Source: Pseudoflavonifractor_A sp022772585
GTDB taxonomy: Bacteria; Bacillota; Clostridia; Oscillospirales; Oscillospiraceae
NCBI RefSeq assembly: GCF_052065415.1
Contig: NZ_JBQHUB010000016.1
Span: forward strand, 3,187 to 67,186
Reading direction: 5' to 3'
DNA: 64,000 nt
The notes beneath the pieces are model-generated. The model made no database searches. It was not told the DNA's origin and saw only the letters and a program-made list of their open reading frames with translations. A program made the position numbers and the translations under genes. Positions 25,343-33,301 of this stretch are shown here, one piece after another. Each line of letters begins with the position of its first letter. The first letter of the stretch is position 1.

Positions 25343-25554
25343 ATGCTGTTGAGTCTTTCCTCTCTGGCCTGCTCCAGCGTAGGTTCATTGGGCAGAATAC
25401 CAAACAGGGACTTGGCAATATCCACCCTGTCCTGGTGCGGATTCGAAAGCTTTGCAACGACTTTCCCGTTGCGGGTGATAAAAATATCCTCTGTCGCAGC
25501 CAGCATCAAATACTTACCGAGGTTATTCTTCAATTCTGTTGCAGTGATTGACAC
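25339..25554 (-). CDS. Phd/YefM-type antitoxin
   Basis: 71 residues: MSITATELKNNLGKYLMLAATEDIFITRNGKVVAKLSNP is the Phd/YefM DNA-binding and dimerisation half. The C-terminal tail (LPNEPTLEQAREERLNSI) should wrap the PIN toxin encoded next. Antitoxins of this family repress their own promoter, and an AATCG..CGATT inverted repeat lies just upstream of the promoter's -35 box. Confidence 0.88.
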   Translation of the reverse strand: MSITATELKNNLGKYLMLAATEDIFITRNGKVVAKLSNPHQDRVDIAKSLFGILPNEPTLEQAREERLNSI

Positions 25555-25593
25555 GAGAGTTCCCCCTTTCCGTCATGATTTGGGTTCACATAT

Positions 25594-25637
25594 ATTATAC
25601 GCAAATCGCACGAAATAATCAATAGAATCGTTCGATT
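25594..25637 (-). promoter_or_regulatory. Promoter and likely operator of the Phd/PIN pair
   Basis: TTGATT (25617-25622) and a perfect TATAAT (25594-25599) are separated by 17 bases on the minus strand. The inverted repeat AATCG-TT-CGATT at 25626-25637 is a candidate autoregulatory operator. Confidence 0.75.
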
Positions 25638-25675
25638 TTAACGGTCATCCATTGGCCCGCCGTGACAAGACCAAT

Positions 25676-27256
25676 TCAGACTCTGTTGCTGACCAACGAC
25701 TGCACAATGGCATCACCGCTCAGTTCACTGGTGCGGTAGACATTCTGGCAAAAGCCCCGCAAGCTGAAATCCATAGAGCCTTTGCCTTTGTCCAGCAGGA
25801 TACCTGTCACCGTGAACCGGCGCGCTTTCTGCTCGGCAAGCAATTCGGATGTGAAATCGTCCGAAAGTGAACACTCGCCGTCTGTGACAAATACAATGTC
25901 CGCGTTTTCAAAGCCTTCCTCACGCATCAGCCTGAGAGACTCCTTCAGAGGCGTTTCAAAATCGGTGCTGCCGTTCAGAAAAGTCTCGGCCGCCGCGATC
26001 TTATCAGCCAATGCGTATTCCCCAGGCCGGAATACATCTGTTTTGAATCGTTCGCTGCCTGCAAAGTGGATCAGCGCAAAGCTGCGCCTGCTGCTTGCCG
26101 CGATCTCCAGGAGCGTCAGCGCAACAGCCTTTCCCCAGGCGGCCGGATCTCCTTTTGTGGAAAATGATTCGTCCAGGCAGCAAATGATGTCGCCCATGCC
26201 CTTGAAGACTGGCTCCCGGCGCTGGTACTGCTTGATCTGTCGGTTTTGATACTTTCGCAGGAGCAGCGGCATCGTCAGCGGCGAGGCCAGCATGGCAAGT
26301 TCCGAGGTAATGGCTCTTGAAAGGTCCCGTCCCAGCTCCAGGGAATACTTCTCGCCCCGGCCATAGGCGTAGCCGTTGCGCTTTCCTTGAGCAAAGATCT
26401 CCCGGAACCGTCCGAGGTATTGGGAGATGTTCTTCAGTACAGCGCTGCCGCGCACAGTTTCCAGTATCTCCGTGTTGACCTCGCTTTTTTCCAGATCGCC
26501 CGCCTCATCACTCCAGGCGCTGATAATGCTTTGCACTTCCTCTGCCTTTTCGGCTGCCGCGCTCACCGCACGGCCTACAAGCGCCGTCAGGGCCTCCTTG
26601 TTCTGCGCTGCGCCGGTGTCGATCATCCTGCCGACCGCTTCCACCTGGCGGCGTTTGCTCTCAGCGGCGTTAGCCGCCGAAATGACCGCCTGCTCCAGTG
26701 TCTCATTGCGGTCCTGCGCCTGCTGCAGCCGCTCCATCAGCCCGGCAAGTTCCTCCTCAGCCCTTGCTTCAGCCTGTTCCAGCTTCTCCAGTGTGTTCAG
26801 CGCGCCTTTGCCGCCGGTATCGCCCAGGAGGTCATCCAGCTCTCCTGCGGTACGGGAAACAAACTCAGAAGCAGCCTCATACGCAGGCAGCTCTTGGCCC
26901 TCACACACCGCCTTCAGCGTGGGATAATCCTCGCTTTGGGTAACGTGGTCCAGTATCCGGGCATTGAATTTACGCGCCGCAGCCGACAGCGTAGCCGGGT
27001 CGTTGCGCTTTGGCATCAGAGAATAGAAGGACTGAAAGACATCCCGGGACAGTGCAGGAAAAGAACGCAGCTTTTCCGCGGCGCTGTGCTCAATATCGTC
27101 CAGAGCATCGTCCCCGGCCCGCAGGTCCTGATAGATGCTGTCCTCAAGCCTGCTGGAGCGCAGCACCCGGTCTGTTGATACACGCTCCGCACCGGGAGCT
27201 GGTTTTCCTGCCCAGGGAGAGCGCAGCACATCTTCAATGGTCCGATAGGCTTTCAT
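25676..27256 (-). CDS. VWA-domain protein, ViaA/CoxE-like partner of the MoxR ATPase
   Basis: 526 residues with GAGGAG before the ATG. Residues 1-340 are helical with a coiled coil around 155-215. The C-terminal von Willebrand A domain has the metal-site motif DESFS (362-366) after hydrophobic GDIICCL, and later FVTDGECSL. In RavA-ViaA and other MoxR systems such a protein presents substrates to the ATPase, and a RavA-like ATPase is encoded in the same operon at 28179. It is the last gene of operon A before the inserted segment and overlaps the upstream gene by 23 bases. Its target is unknown; neighbours suggest a DNA-processing complex. Confidence 0.85.
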   Translation of the reverse strand: MKAYRTIEDVLRSPWAGKPAPGAERVSTDRVLRSSRLEDSIYQDLRAGDDALDDIEHSAAEKLRSFPALSRDVFQSFYSLMPKRNDPATLSAAARKFNARILDHVTQSEDYPTLKAVCEGQELPAYEAASEFVSRTAGELDDLLGDTGGKGALNTLEKLEQAEARAEEELAGLMERLQQAQDRNETLEQAVISAANAAESKRRQVEAVGRMIDTGAAQNKEALTALVGRAVSAAAEKAEEVQSIISAWSDEAGDLEKSEVNTEILETVRGSAVLKNISQYLGRFREIFAQGKRNGYAYGRGEKYSLELGRDLSRAITSELAMLASPLTMPLLLRKYQNRQIKQYQRREPVFKGMGDIICCLDESFSTKGDPAAWGKAVALTLLEIAASSRRSFALIHFAGSERFKTDVFRPGEYALADKIAAAETFLNGSTDFETPLKESLRLMREEGFENADIVFVTDGECSLSDDFTSELLAEQKARRFTVTGILLDKGKGSMDFSLRGFCQNVYRTSELSGDAIVQSLVSNRV

Positions 27257-27683
27257 GAACTTCTCCTCTCGTATAGGCGTTCAGATACAGATTGTAGTCG
27301 CCTCTGCGGGTGATGAGCCGCACCCAGTAATTACAGACCTCACCCTCCAGGTAAAAGCTGAACTCATCGTGGTACTCCTCGCTCATGCAGGCATCCATAT
27401 GGGCAGCGCAGAACCGCCGCAGGGTATCCAGGTCTTTGAGCGCGTTTTTGGACGTCAGCGCCTCATATACCCTGTCGATCTCTTTGCGGGCCTCCGGCGT
27501 TGCCAGTTCTCTGTGGCAGGGCCACACCGTGTTGTACCAGCGGTAGCCATCATAGTCCGCGCGGATATGTCCGATCTTCCTCAGGGGTTCCGGGAAAGAG
27601 CAGCCTTCCGCTTTTTCTTTCTCCTCGAAAACCTCCGGGAAGGAACACTTTGTCTGCAAACGGGAAAGAATATCGTTTTTCAC
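27234..27683 (-). CDS. Hypothetical protein between SSB and VWA genes
   Basis: 149 residues from a GTG (VKNDILSRLQTK) with CAGGAG seven bases upstream. No family recognised. The middle (YDGYRWYNTVWPCHRELATPEARKEIDRVYEAL) is aromatic and helical. The end (EVCNYWVRLITRRGDYNLYLNAY) looks like beta strands. It overlaps the VWA gene start, which suggests that it is made together with that protein. Confidence 0.6.
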   Translation of the reverse strand: MKNDILSRLQTKCSFPEVFEEKEKAEGCSFPEPLRKIGHIRADYDGYRWYNTVWPCHRELATPEARKEIDRVYEALTSKNALKDLDTLRRFCAAHMDACMSEEYHDEFSFYLEGEVCNYWVRLITRRGDYNLYLNAYTRGEVHESLSDH

Positions 27684-27743
27684 GTTAAACACTCCTGTTC
27701 TTTGAAAGCTCGGGGAGAGGCAGTGCCTCTCCCCATACGCTCA

Positions 27744-28154
27744 TCAGAACGGCAGCTCGCCGTCCTCCTCATTGAAGTCGGGGACAAAATCATCCGGCGT
27801 CTGTCCCTCTGCCTCGGGGTCCCCATCCTTGCTTCTGGGTCTGGAATCCCCAAAGTAGACGTTGTCAGCGACGATCTCCGTGCTGCGCCGTTTCTCGCCA
27901 TCTCGGCCTTCCCAGTCACGGTTCTGAACGCGGCCCTCGACCACAGCCATGCGGCCCTTCGCAAAATACTTCGCCACGACCTCCGCCTTCTTGCGCCAGA
28001 CGACCACATCGAAAAAGTCGGTCTCTTTCTCACCGCTCTTATTCTTGAAATCCCGGTCACAGGCGATGCTGAAGCTGCACACCGGGGTATCGCCGGCCTT
28101 GCGCAGTTCAGGGTCCTTGGTGAGTCGTCCCATGATAATGATTTTGTTCAGCAT
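27744..28154 (-). CDS. ssb: Single-stranded DNA-binding protein
   Basis: 136 residues. The OB-fold is clear: MLNKIIIMGRLTKDPELRKAG, VCSFSIACDRDF, DFFDVVVWRKKAEVVAKYFAKGRMAVVEGRVQ. The tail is acidic and ends EEDGELPF, the Gly/Pro-Phe tip that docks DNA-repair partners. It is an element-borne copy rather than the chromosomal ssb, which would lie between rpsF and rpsR. It probably coats single strands for the Rad52-type annealase and helicase of the same system. The gene starts 24 bases after the MoxR stop. Confidence 0.93.
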   Translation of the reverse strand: MLNKIIIMGRLTKDPELRKAGDTPVCSFSIACDRDFKNKSGEKETDFFDVVVWRKKAEVVAKYFAKGRMAVVEGRVQNRDWEGRDGEKRRSTEIVADNVYFGDSRPRSKDGDPEAEGQTPDDFVPDFNEEDGELPF

Positions 28155-28178
28155 ACGATTACCTCCAATACTTCATGT

Positions 28179-29546
28179 TCATTGCAGTTCTGCCAGTTCT
28201 TCCAGTGTCGCGTAGGTATAGCCGTTTTTCTCGTGAGCGCCGCGGCTATCCTTTTCCAGGTCGTCCAGCAGCTCCCGAAGCATATTGCGCTCGCTGTCGC
28301 TCTGCGCCTTTGTGTTCAATTCCCGATAGAGACCGTAGACACGCAGCAGCTCGGTCCGGAACTTCCGAAACGCCTTTTTCCCATCGGCGCCGGCAGCGAC
28401 CGAGACATCCAACTCGTCCAGCACCTCTTTGGCCATGGCACGGATGTCGTTGATCTTATCCTGCATGGGATTGACGCACATCCGCTGGAGCGTGGATTCC
28501 ACCGTTTCCCGGTCACCGGGCAGCTGCCAGAGGTAGTTCTTCAGGGCAAGCAGGTCGATGGGCTCCACCTGCGCATGTCCCGAGAGCCATGCTTTTGCCT
28601 GAACAACAGGGTAATAGCCCAGAAATTTGCGGTCCGATACCACGATGCCGGATTTGCGAAGCTCACAGAGGATGTCGTCCACCAGCTCATTGACCGCGTC
28701 CGGTACGGGGATCGCGGCAACGTCCCGCTGCATCTCCAGAAGTTCCTCCAGGGTGATCTCAGCACGGACCTGCCCGGCGTTTCCCGCCTGCTTGTCCTTC
28801 AGAACACGCAGACGGTTATCGCGGCCGGCGATGTTCTCCGTCACTACCTTCAGTTCCAGACGGTCATACAGCGCCGAGAGGATCTTCTCCTGCGGGTCGT
28901 TGAAATTAGGGATCTCATTGGACGCCGCAAAGAAAGAGATGGTGGGAATGGGGTATGTACGGCCTTCGTTGGTGTACTTGCGCTCATTGAATGCCGTCAG
29001 CAGGGAGTTGAGGACGCCGTCGTTACATTTGAATATCTCGTCGAGAAAGCAAATATCCGCCTCCGGGATCTTGCCGCTGGTGTTTACCACAGGCTCGCTG
29101 CCCCTTGTCAGGGCAACGGCCTTTTGGTAAGCCTCCAGATCATCACTTAGCTGCTTCACCTGGGCAATCGCCGTCCCATCCGGAGACGCGGCTGGCAGTC
29201 CGCTCAGCATATTCTCCAGATTTGATACCATTTGCGTGTATCTGCGGTCATTCTTCAAAACGTCCTGTGGGATACTGCCCGGAATCAGGCTGGATAGATC
29301 GATCCGCCCGAAAAGCTGTTCCTCATCGGTCTGCTTGGACAGCAGCCGTTCAAACTGTCGTGCGCCGGAAATGTGCTGGCGGAACAGGTTGATGGCATAG
29401 CTCTTGGCCTGGCCGGGGTCACCCAGAATAAACAGGTTCTTTCGGGTCAGCATCGCAATGGCGATCAGCTCAATGAGTTCAGACCGCTCAGCTACGGACG
29501 CATTCACATCAGCGATCACCGCCATCATCTTTTCGCGCAGCGTCAT
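28179..29546 (-). CDS. RavA-like MoxR-family AAA+ ATPase
   Basis: 455 residues from MTLREKMMAVIAD, with AGGAGG eight bases upstream. An in-frame ATG at 29585, also with GAGGAG, would add 13 residues. Walker A GDPGQAKS lies at 42-49, Walker B CFLDEIFKC around 168-173, then sensor region FNERKYTNEG and SFFAASNEIP. The layout (ERSELIELIAIAML, SKQTDEEQLFGRID) follows RavA rather than the classic MoxR group. It should couple ATP hydrolysis to remodelling of a partner through the VWA protein of the same operon. Sitting among SSB, clamp and helicase genes, a chaperone-like role on nucleoprotein is inferred. Confidence 0.88.
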   Translation of the reverse strand: MTLREKMMAVIADVNASVAERSELIELIAIAMLTRKNLFILGDPGQAKSYAINLFRQHISGARQFERLLSKQTDEEQLFGRIDLSSLIPGSIPQDVLKNDRRYTQMVSNLENMLSGLPAASPDGTAIAQVKQLSDDLEAYQKAVALTRGSEPVVNTSGKIPEADICFLDEIFKCNDGVLNSLLTAFNERKYTNEGRTYPIPTISFFAASNEIPNFNDPQEKILSALYDRLELKVVTENIAGRDNRLRVLKDKQAGNAGQVRAEITLEELLEMQRDVAAIPVPDAVNELVDDILCELRKSGIVVSDRKFLGYYPVVQAKAWLSGHAQVEPIDLLALKNYLWQLPGDRETVESTLQRMCVNPMQDKINDIRAMAKEVLDELDVSVAAGADGKKAFRKFRTELLRVYGLYRELNTKAQSDSERNMLRELLDDLEKDSRGAHEKNGYTYATLEELAELQ

Positions 29547-29690
29547 GCGGCACCTCCTGTCGCCTGACAGTTCTACTTTTTCCATGACAATACACTCCTC
29601 GTTGTCAACCTTGATTTGCGTTCTTCGGTATGCCACGATATACCTCTTTTCCATATGGATTTCCGCTCGTTTGCGTGTCCTCCCGACGTT

Positions 29691-30212
29691 TCAAATGCAG
29701 TCCTTCATGTACTCTGCATAGCAGGTCGGGCAGGCGCGGTTATTGGGCGCATGGTGCCCCACGGCCTTTAGCAGTGCGGAATAGAGCCGCGCGTCCCGTT
29801 CCGTTGGGAAGGAGTAGATGTCCAGATCGCACCCGCCAAGGCAGCAGTGCGCTGTTACGACCTCCCATGCGGTTTTATCTGCCGTTTCCCGGACGATGTG
29901 CGCCGGAGACTGCCGGAGCTGTTCATCAGTCCGGCTCAGGACTTCCGCAAACACCTCTGCCGCACTTGTGCGCAGCTGCCGCAGCTCAGAAATATCCGTC
30001 CTGGCCTTTGCCAGCTGGAATTGCAGGTATTTCACATCCCGCTCTTTGCCCTCCAGCTTCTTCCTCAGGAGAGATTCCCTGTAACTGCCGCAGGATTGGT
30101 CCCGGTCATCAGATAGTTCGCCGAAAAAGGCGTAAAACGCTGCTTCCAGCGCCCGCTCCAAAGAACGGACCTTCCGGCAAACGTACATTGTGATCTCTTT
30201 CATGTGCAGCAT
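29691..30212 (-). CDS. Hypothetical protein with C-terminal Cys pair
   Basis: 173 residues from MLHMKEITMYV; GAGG lies seven bases before the ATG. The N-terminal two thirds are helical with a likely coiled coil (RKKLEGKERDVKYLQFQLAKARTDISELRQLRT). The C-terminus carries HCCLGGCDLDIYSFPTERDARLYSALLKA and RACPTCYAEYMKDC, which could bind zinc. No family recognised. It lies 144 bases upstream of the MoxR gene and 9 bases after the sigma-like gene. Confidence 0.6.
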   Translation of the reverse strand: MLHMKEITMYVCRKVRSLERALEAAFYAFFGELSDDRDQSCGSYRESLLRKKLEGKERDVKYLQFQLAKARTDISELRQLRTSAAEVFAEVLSRTDEQLRQSPAHIVRETADKTAWEVVTAHCCLGGCDLDIYSFPTERDARLYSALLKAVGHHAPNNRACPTCYAEYMKDCI

Positions 30213-30221
30213 TTGAAATCC

Positions 30222-30569
30222 TCACGCTGCCGCAAGCTCGCCGTACTCCTGAAGCTCGCAGATGGAAATGACATTCTTCCTGTCATAGCCGCGGGGCAGG
30301 TCGGTCATGCCGCACAGCGCCCGGGGCGAACCGCAGCTGAACAGCTCATACTGGAGCTGAGCATAGATGTGCTGCTTCAGCGGCCCCTTGTCAGGGTCAT
30401 AGCCCGCCACGGCCTTGATGAGCCGGAGGGCCAGCTGCTGGTACACATCATCATAGTCCAGCCGCGCCGCCTTCATCAGTCCACGGTTTTTGCCGATCAC
30501 CTTGTCAATGCAGTACAAGTGCTGCTCCACGATGCGGTTGCGCTGAGCGATGGAATACTTGTTTTTCAT
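30222..30569 (-). CDS. Sigma-70 region-2-like small protein
   Basis: 115 residues from MKNKYSIAQRNRIVEQHLYCID, with AGGAGG seven bases upstream. The segment LDYDDVYQQLALRLIKAVAGYDPDKGPLKQHIYAQLQYEL closely follows sigma-70 region 2 (the core-binding DDLxQ-type helix and the aromatic -10 recognition helix). No region 4 helix-turn-helix is seen, so it may be a truncated sigma or a sigma-like DNA-binding protein. Its presence between structural genes of operon A raises the possibility that the element controls its own transcription. Confidence 0.5.
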   Translation of the reverse strand: MKNKYSIAQRNRIVEQHLYCIDKVIGKNRGLMKAARLDYDDVYQQLALRLIKAVAGYDPDKGPLKQHIYAQLQYELFSCGSPRALCGMTDLPRGYDRKNVISICELQEYGELAAA

Positions 30570-30753
30570 AATGTTCCTCCTGTATTTGGGGAGCCCAAAA
30601 GCGGCAACGGCCTTGGCTCCAGTCCTCCATGAGCATGTCATGGGTATAAGATTGTGAGTTGTAGTTGGGGCTGCTGCAATTCTGCGTCCCCGCCCCGGCG
30701 GGGTCATAGTAGGCGTGGGCGCAGGTATCACAGGTCTTTTCCTCTTCCTTCAA
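30505..30753 (-). CDS. Small zinc-ribbon-like protein
   Basis: 82 residues from a TTG start with AAGGAGG seven bases upstream. The stop of the preceding gene overlaps it (TTGA). Motif CDTCAHAYYDP ... NCSSP ... WSQGRCRFWAP gives four Cys suited to zinc. The last 20 residues overlap the start of the sigma-like gene by 65 bases, which is unusual. Function unknown. Confidence 0.5.
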   Translation of the reverse strand: MKEEEKTCDTCAHAYYDPAGAGTQNCSSPNYNSQSYTHDMLMEDWSQGRCRFWAPQIQEEHYEKQVFHRSAQPHRGAALVLH

Positions 30754-31298
30754 TCCGTATCCTCCTTGATGTTCTTGCGCGCCGTCTGCGCGTCAAACTG
30801 CGGACAGTATTCAAAGCCCTGATCCGTCTTGTAGAAAAAGCAGGGTTTGAGTCCGTCATCGATCTCTACCACCTGATACCGGTGGACCGCCACATGAAGC
30901 AGTTCTCCGATGGGCTCCGTGTCACAGCGTTTCCAGAACTCGGGCGGCGTCATTTCCGTATGCAGTTCAAAATCAACGGCATACCGGTTGGCGCTGGGGG
31001 AGATGGCATGACCCAGTTCCTGGCAGAGCATCGTGTGAAGCATCCAATCGTCCCGGCTCTTAAAGCCATAGATCCGCAGCTCACAGGGGCTCTTTCGCTT
31101 TGGACACCATGCCGGTACATACACGGTGGGATCGCCCCGGCGAAACCGCCGGGCCTTCCTGCCTCCGATGCAGTACCGCTCACCCAGGTGCATCATCACG
31201 CCATGCTGCTTCATGGGTATGGAGCCTTCATAACGAAAGCTGTCCGGGCAGCCGGCACAGGTGGGCTTTCTCACTGAGGTCAACACTTTATTCCTCAT
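30750..31298 (-). CDS. Hypothetical Cys-rich protein
   Basis: About 182 residues from MRNKVLTSVRKPTCAGCPD, with GAGAGG seven bases before the ATG. Cys pairs at CAGC, CPKRKSPC and single Cys later, with conserved-looking RYCIGGRKARRF and YGFKSRDDWMLHTML. The region ELGHAISPSANRYAVDFELHTEMTPPEFWKRCDTEPIGELLHV is helical. I recognise the type from clostridial mobile elements but no named family. It overlaps both neighbours slightly, so it belongs to operon A. Confidence 0.6.
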   Translation of the reverse strand: MRNKVLTSVRKPTCAGCPDSFRYEGSIPMKQHGVMMHLGERYCIGGRKARRFRRGDPTVYVPAWCPKRKSPCELRIYGFKSRDDWMLHTMLCQELGHAISPSANRYAVDFELHTEMTPPEFWKRCDTEPIGELLHVAVHRYQVVEIDDGLKPCFFYKTDQGFEYCPQFDAQTARKNIKEDTD

Positions 31299-31746
31299 CA
31301 GAAGGCCTCTCATCAACACTTCTGCGGTACATGGTATGGACGCTCTGATTCTCCGGCTGCTTCAGCCAGACGCCCACCGCGGGTCTGTCCGCCTCATGGA
31401 ACATCTCCTGAAACCGCTGCCGAAACGCCGTGTTTTCCATGTGATGACCACTGCTGTTGTGGTACTGGTGCAGATGGAGGTAAAGCGCCGCCAGCAGATC
31501 AGAACCGGTCAGATCGTTCTCCACGCGGATGCCGTGGCAGAGCCGCCCACCGCAGCGCCGGCAGACACCGGCAACACATAGCTTGCGCGTTTCCGCCTGG
31601 GAGAGAGTCGTGTATTCCAGCTCCCATTCCGGCTCAGTGAGGTTGTTCGCAACGTGCAACACCAGTTCCATCATGTCTTTGCTTTTCACCGGGCTGCAGG
31701 TGCAGAGCTCCCGGTCCCCATGGGGACAATTCATTTTCTGGCACAT
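31288..31746 (-). CDS. Hypothetical Cys/His-rich protein
   Basis: About 152 residues from MCQKMNCPHGDRELCTCSP, placed by GGAGG. The N-terminal CxxxxCxH...CxC set and the central CVAGVCRRCGGRLCHG suggest two metal sites. A segment with repeated His (LHLHQYHNSSGHHMENTAF) follows. No family assigned. Its stop overlaps the next start region by 11 bases. It sits among several zinc-finger genes between the clamp and MoxR genes, possibly nucleic-acid binding. Confidence 0.6.
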   Translation of the reverse strand: MCQKMNCPHGDRELCTCSPVKSKDMMELVLHVANNLTEPEWELEYTTLSQAETRKLCVAGVCRRCGGRLCHGIRVENDLTGSDLLAALYLHLHQYHNSSGHHMENTAFRQRFQEMFHEADRPAVGVWLKQPENQSVHTMYRRSVDERPSDEE

Positions 31747-31748
31747 TC

Positions 31749-32144
31749 CTATGCCGCCTCCTTTTGTTCGCATTTTCTGCATAGGTCGATGACCTGTTGG
31801 CACTGGTCCATTTCAAAACCCCCGATATGGGTGCATCGCTCTGGCAGGCCCATTCGGCCAGCCAGCCATTTGTAGCCCTGCGTCCGGCTCATGCCTCTGG
31901 ATTTCCAGAAGGTATCAAATACCTGGTGGGTCTCCATCCGTTTGAGCCGCAGCACCTCATTGGCAACATTCCCAAGAGGCCGGGTGGTCCCTTTATGGCA
32001 GCCTACGCGGGCATTACAGTTCAGGCAGAGATAGATGCTCTCGTCCTCCAGCCCCAGCCGTTTCACAGCCTCGCCGTAGATCCGCCGGGCAGGCACGAGC
32101 TCCACTTTGCCGCCGCAGTAGCGGCAGATCCGTGAGATTTTCAA
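31749..32144 (-). CDS. Zinc-finger-containing protein (DUF3268-like)
   Basis: About 131 residues from a TTG (LKISRICRYCGGKVELV) with AAGGAGG seven bases upstream. Two Cys pairs, CRYCGGKVELV and YLCLNCNARVGCHKG, form the zinc ribbon. They are followed by PLGNVANEVLRLKRMETHQVFDTFW and SRGMSRTQGYKWLAGRMGLP, which fits the zinc-finger-containing DUF3268 family as I recall it. Members occur in phages and integrative elements and may bind DNA. It is 13 bases downstream of the clamp gene. Confidence 0.7.
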   Translation of the reverse strand: MKISRICRYCGGKVELVPARRIYGEAVKRLGLEDESIYLCLNCNARVGCHKGTTRPLGNVANEVLRLKRMETHQVFDTFWKSRGMSRTQGYKWLAGRMGLPERCTHIGGFEMDQCQQVIDLCRKCEQKEAA

Positions 32145-32157
32145 CCGCACTCCTCCT

Positions 32158-33288
32158 TTACGCCGCCTTGGGCAGCGTACTCTTCTCAGATTTTGCTTTC
32201 ACATGAACGGTCGGCTTGCGCTTGGACATCTGCAAGCAGACCAGATCATCGGTGCGCATCAGCAGGATCCCGTTTTGTCCCACCTCCAGCATCAGCGTTC
32301 CATTAAGGGCCTTGAGGCAATCGGAAAGCTGACGGTGGTTGTACCAGTATTCGCCGCTTGGCGTACCTGCCAGCGGCACCACATCCATTTCCCGGCTGGA
32401 AGAGCCGTTTTCGCTTTCACAGCGGATCGTAAGCCGTCCCTCCTGAAACCGCAGGCTGAAAGAGTTGCTTTCTCCGGCCACCACCGTGACGGAGGAAACA
32501 GCCTCCCAGAGTGCCGCGGCATCAGTCAAAATCGTAAAACCGCTCTTTACGCCGGCCAACATCCGGTCTGCGTCGATGAAGTTTCCCTCCATCAGCCGGG
32601 CGGAAAAGACGAAATCTTCCTTTGTGAACACCACGGTCTTGCCGGTGGTGCCAACATACAGTTCATCCTTGTTTCCGATCAGATGAGCCAGCTTTCCCAG
32701 GGACGCGGCCGGAATGAGCATACTGACCGAGCCCTCGCTCTTGCTGTCACCTTTGGCAGCGGCAAGGCGGGAGCCGTCACAGCCCACCGCTCTGAGTCCT
32801 TCGCTGGTAAAGATGAGATTGACACAGCGCATCAGCGGCTGCGCCTCATTTTCCGATACCGCGAACACAGTCCGTCGCGCCATAGCTGGGATACCTGTCA
32901 CAGGGACCGTATCCTCCGGGAACGGGATCTCCATTCGGGGAAAGCTTTTTGCGGGCAGCGCCGGGATACTGTAACCGGCGCTTTCACTGGTGATCTCCAC
33001 GCGCTTGCCGTCTTCACCGGAGATCGTGACGGTTTCACCGCCCAGCAGCTCCAACATGTCTGCAAACAGCCGGGCATTGAGCACCAGCTGACCGGGCTGG
33101 AGGATCTCGGCGCTCATGCGCCGCTCCAGCGCCACCTCCAGGTTGGTGGCCGCGACGGTCACTTTTCCGTCGTCCGCAGCTTCCAGCAGGACGCCTTTCA
33201 AGGCGTCCATGGCTGCGAGATTGGGAGCAATGCTGTCCGCTGCCTTCGCCAGGGACAAAAGCTCCAGTCTGTTGAGTATGGCCTTCAT
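32158..33288 (-). CDS. DnaN-like sliding clamp (paralogue 2)
   Basis: 376 residues from MKAILNRLELL with AAGGAGG upstream. The three-domain beta-clamp layout is visible: IAPNLAAMDALKGVLLEA...VTVAATNLEVALER in domain 1, EGLRAVGCDGSRLAAAK in domain 2, and a domain 3 ending SGEYWYNHRQLSDCLKALNG...LEVGQNGILLMRTDDLVCLQMSKRK. It has a short basic C-terminal tail. It differs strongly from the clamp at 16680, so the two are old paralogues rather than a recent copy. The gene follows the helicase by 13 bases, and that helicase ends in a consensus clamp-binding QLSLF. The pair probably works as a physical complex. Confidence 0.85.
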   Translation of the reverse strand: MKAILNRLELLSLAKAADSIAPNLAAMDALKGVLLEAADDGKVTVAATNLEVALERRMSAEILQPGQLVLNARLFADMLELLGGETVTISGEDGKRVEITSESAGYSIPALPAKSFPRMEIPFPEDTVPVTGIPAMARRTVFAVSENEAQPLMRCVNLIFTSEGLRAVGCDGSRLAAAKGDSKSEGSVSMLIPAASLGKLAHLIGNKDELYVGTTGKTVVFTKEDFVFSARLMEGNFIDADRMLAGVKSGFTILTDAAALWEAVSSVTVVAGESNSFSLRFQEGRLTIRCESENGSSSREMDVVPLAGTPSGEYWYNHRQLSDCLKALNGTLMLEVGQNGILLMRTDDLVCLQMSKRKPTVHVKAKSEKSTLPKAA

Positions 33289-33301
33289 AGCAGGTTCCTC
33301 C

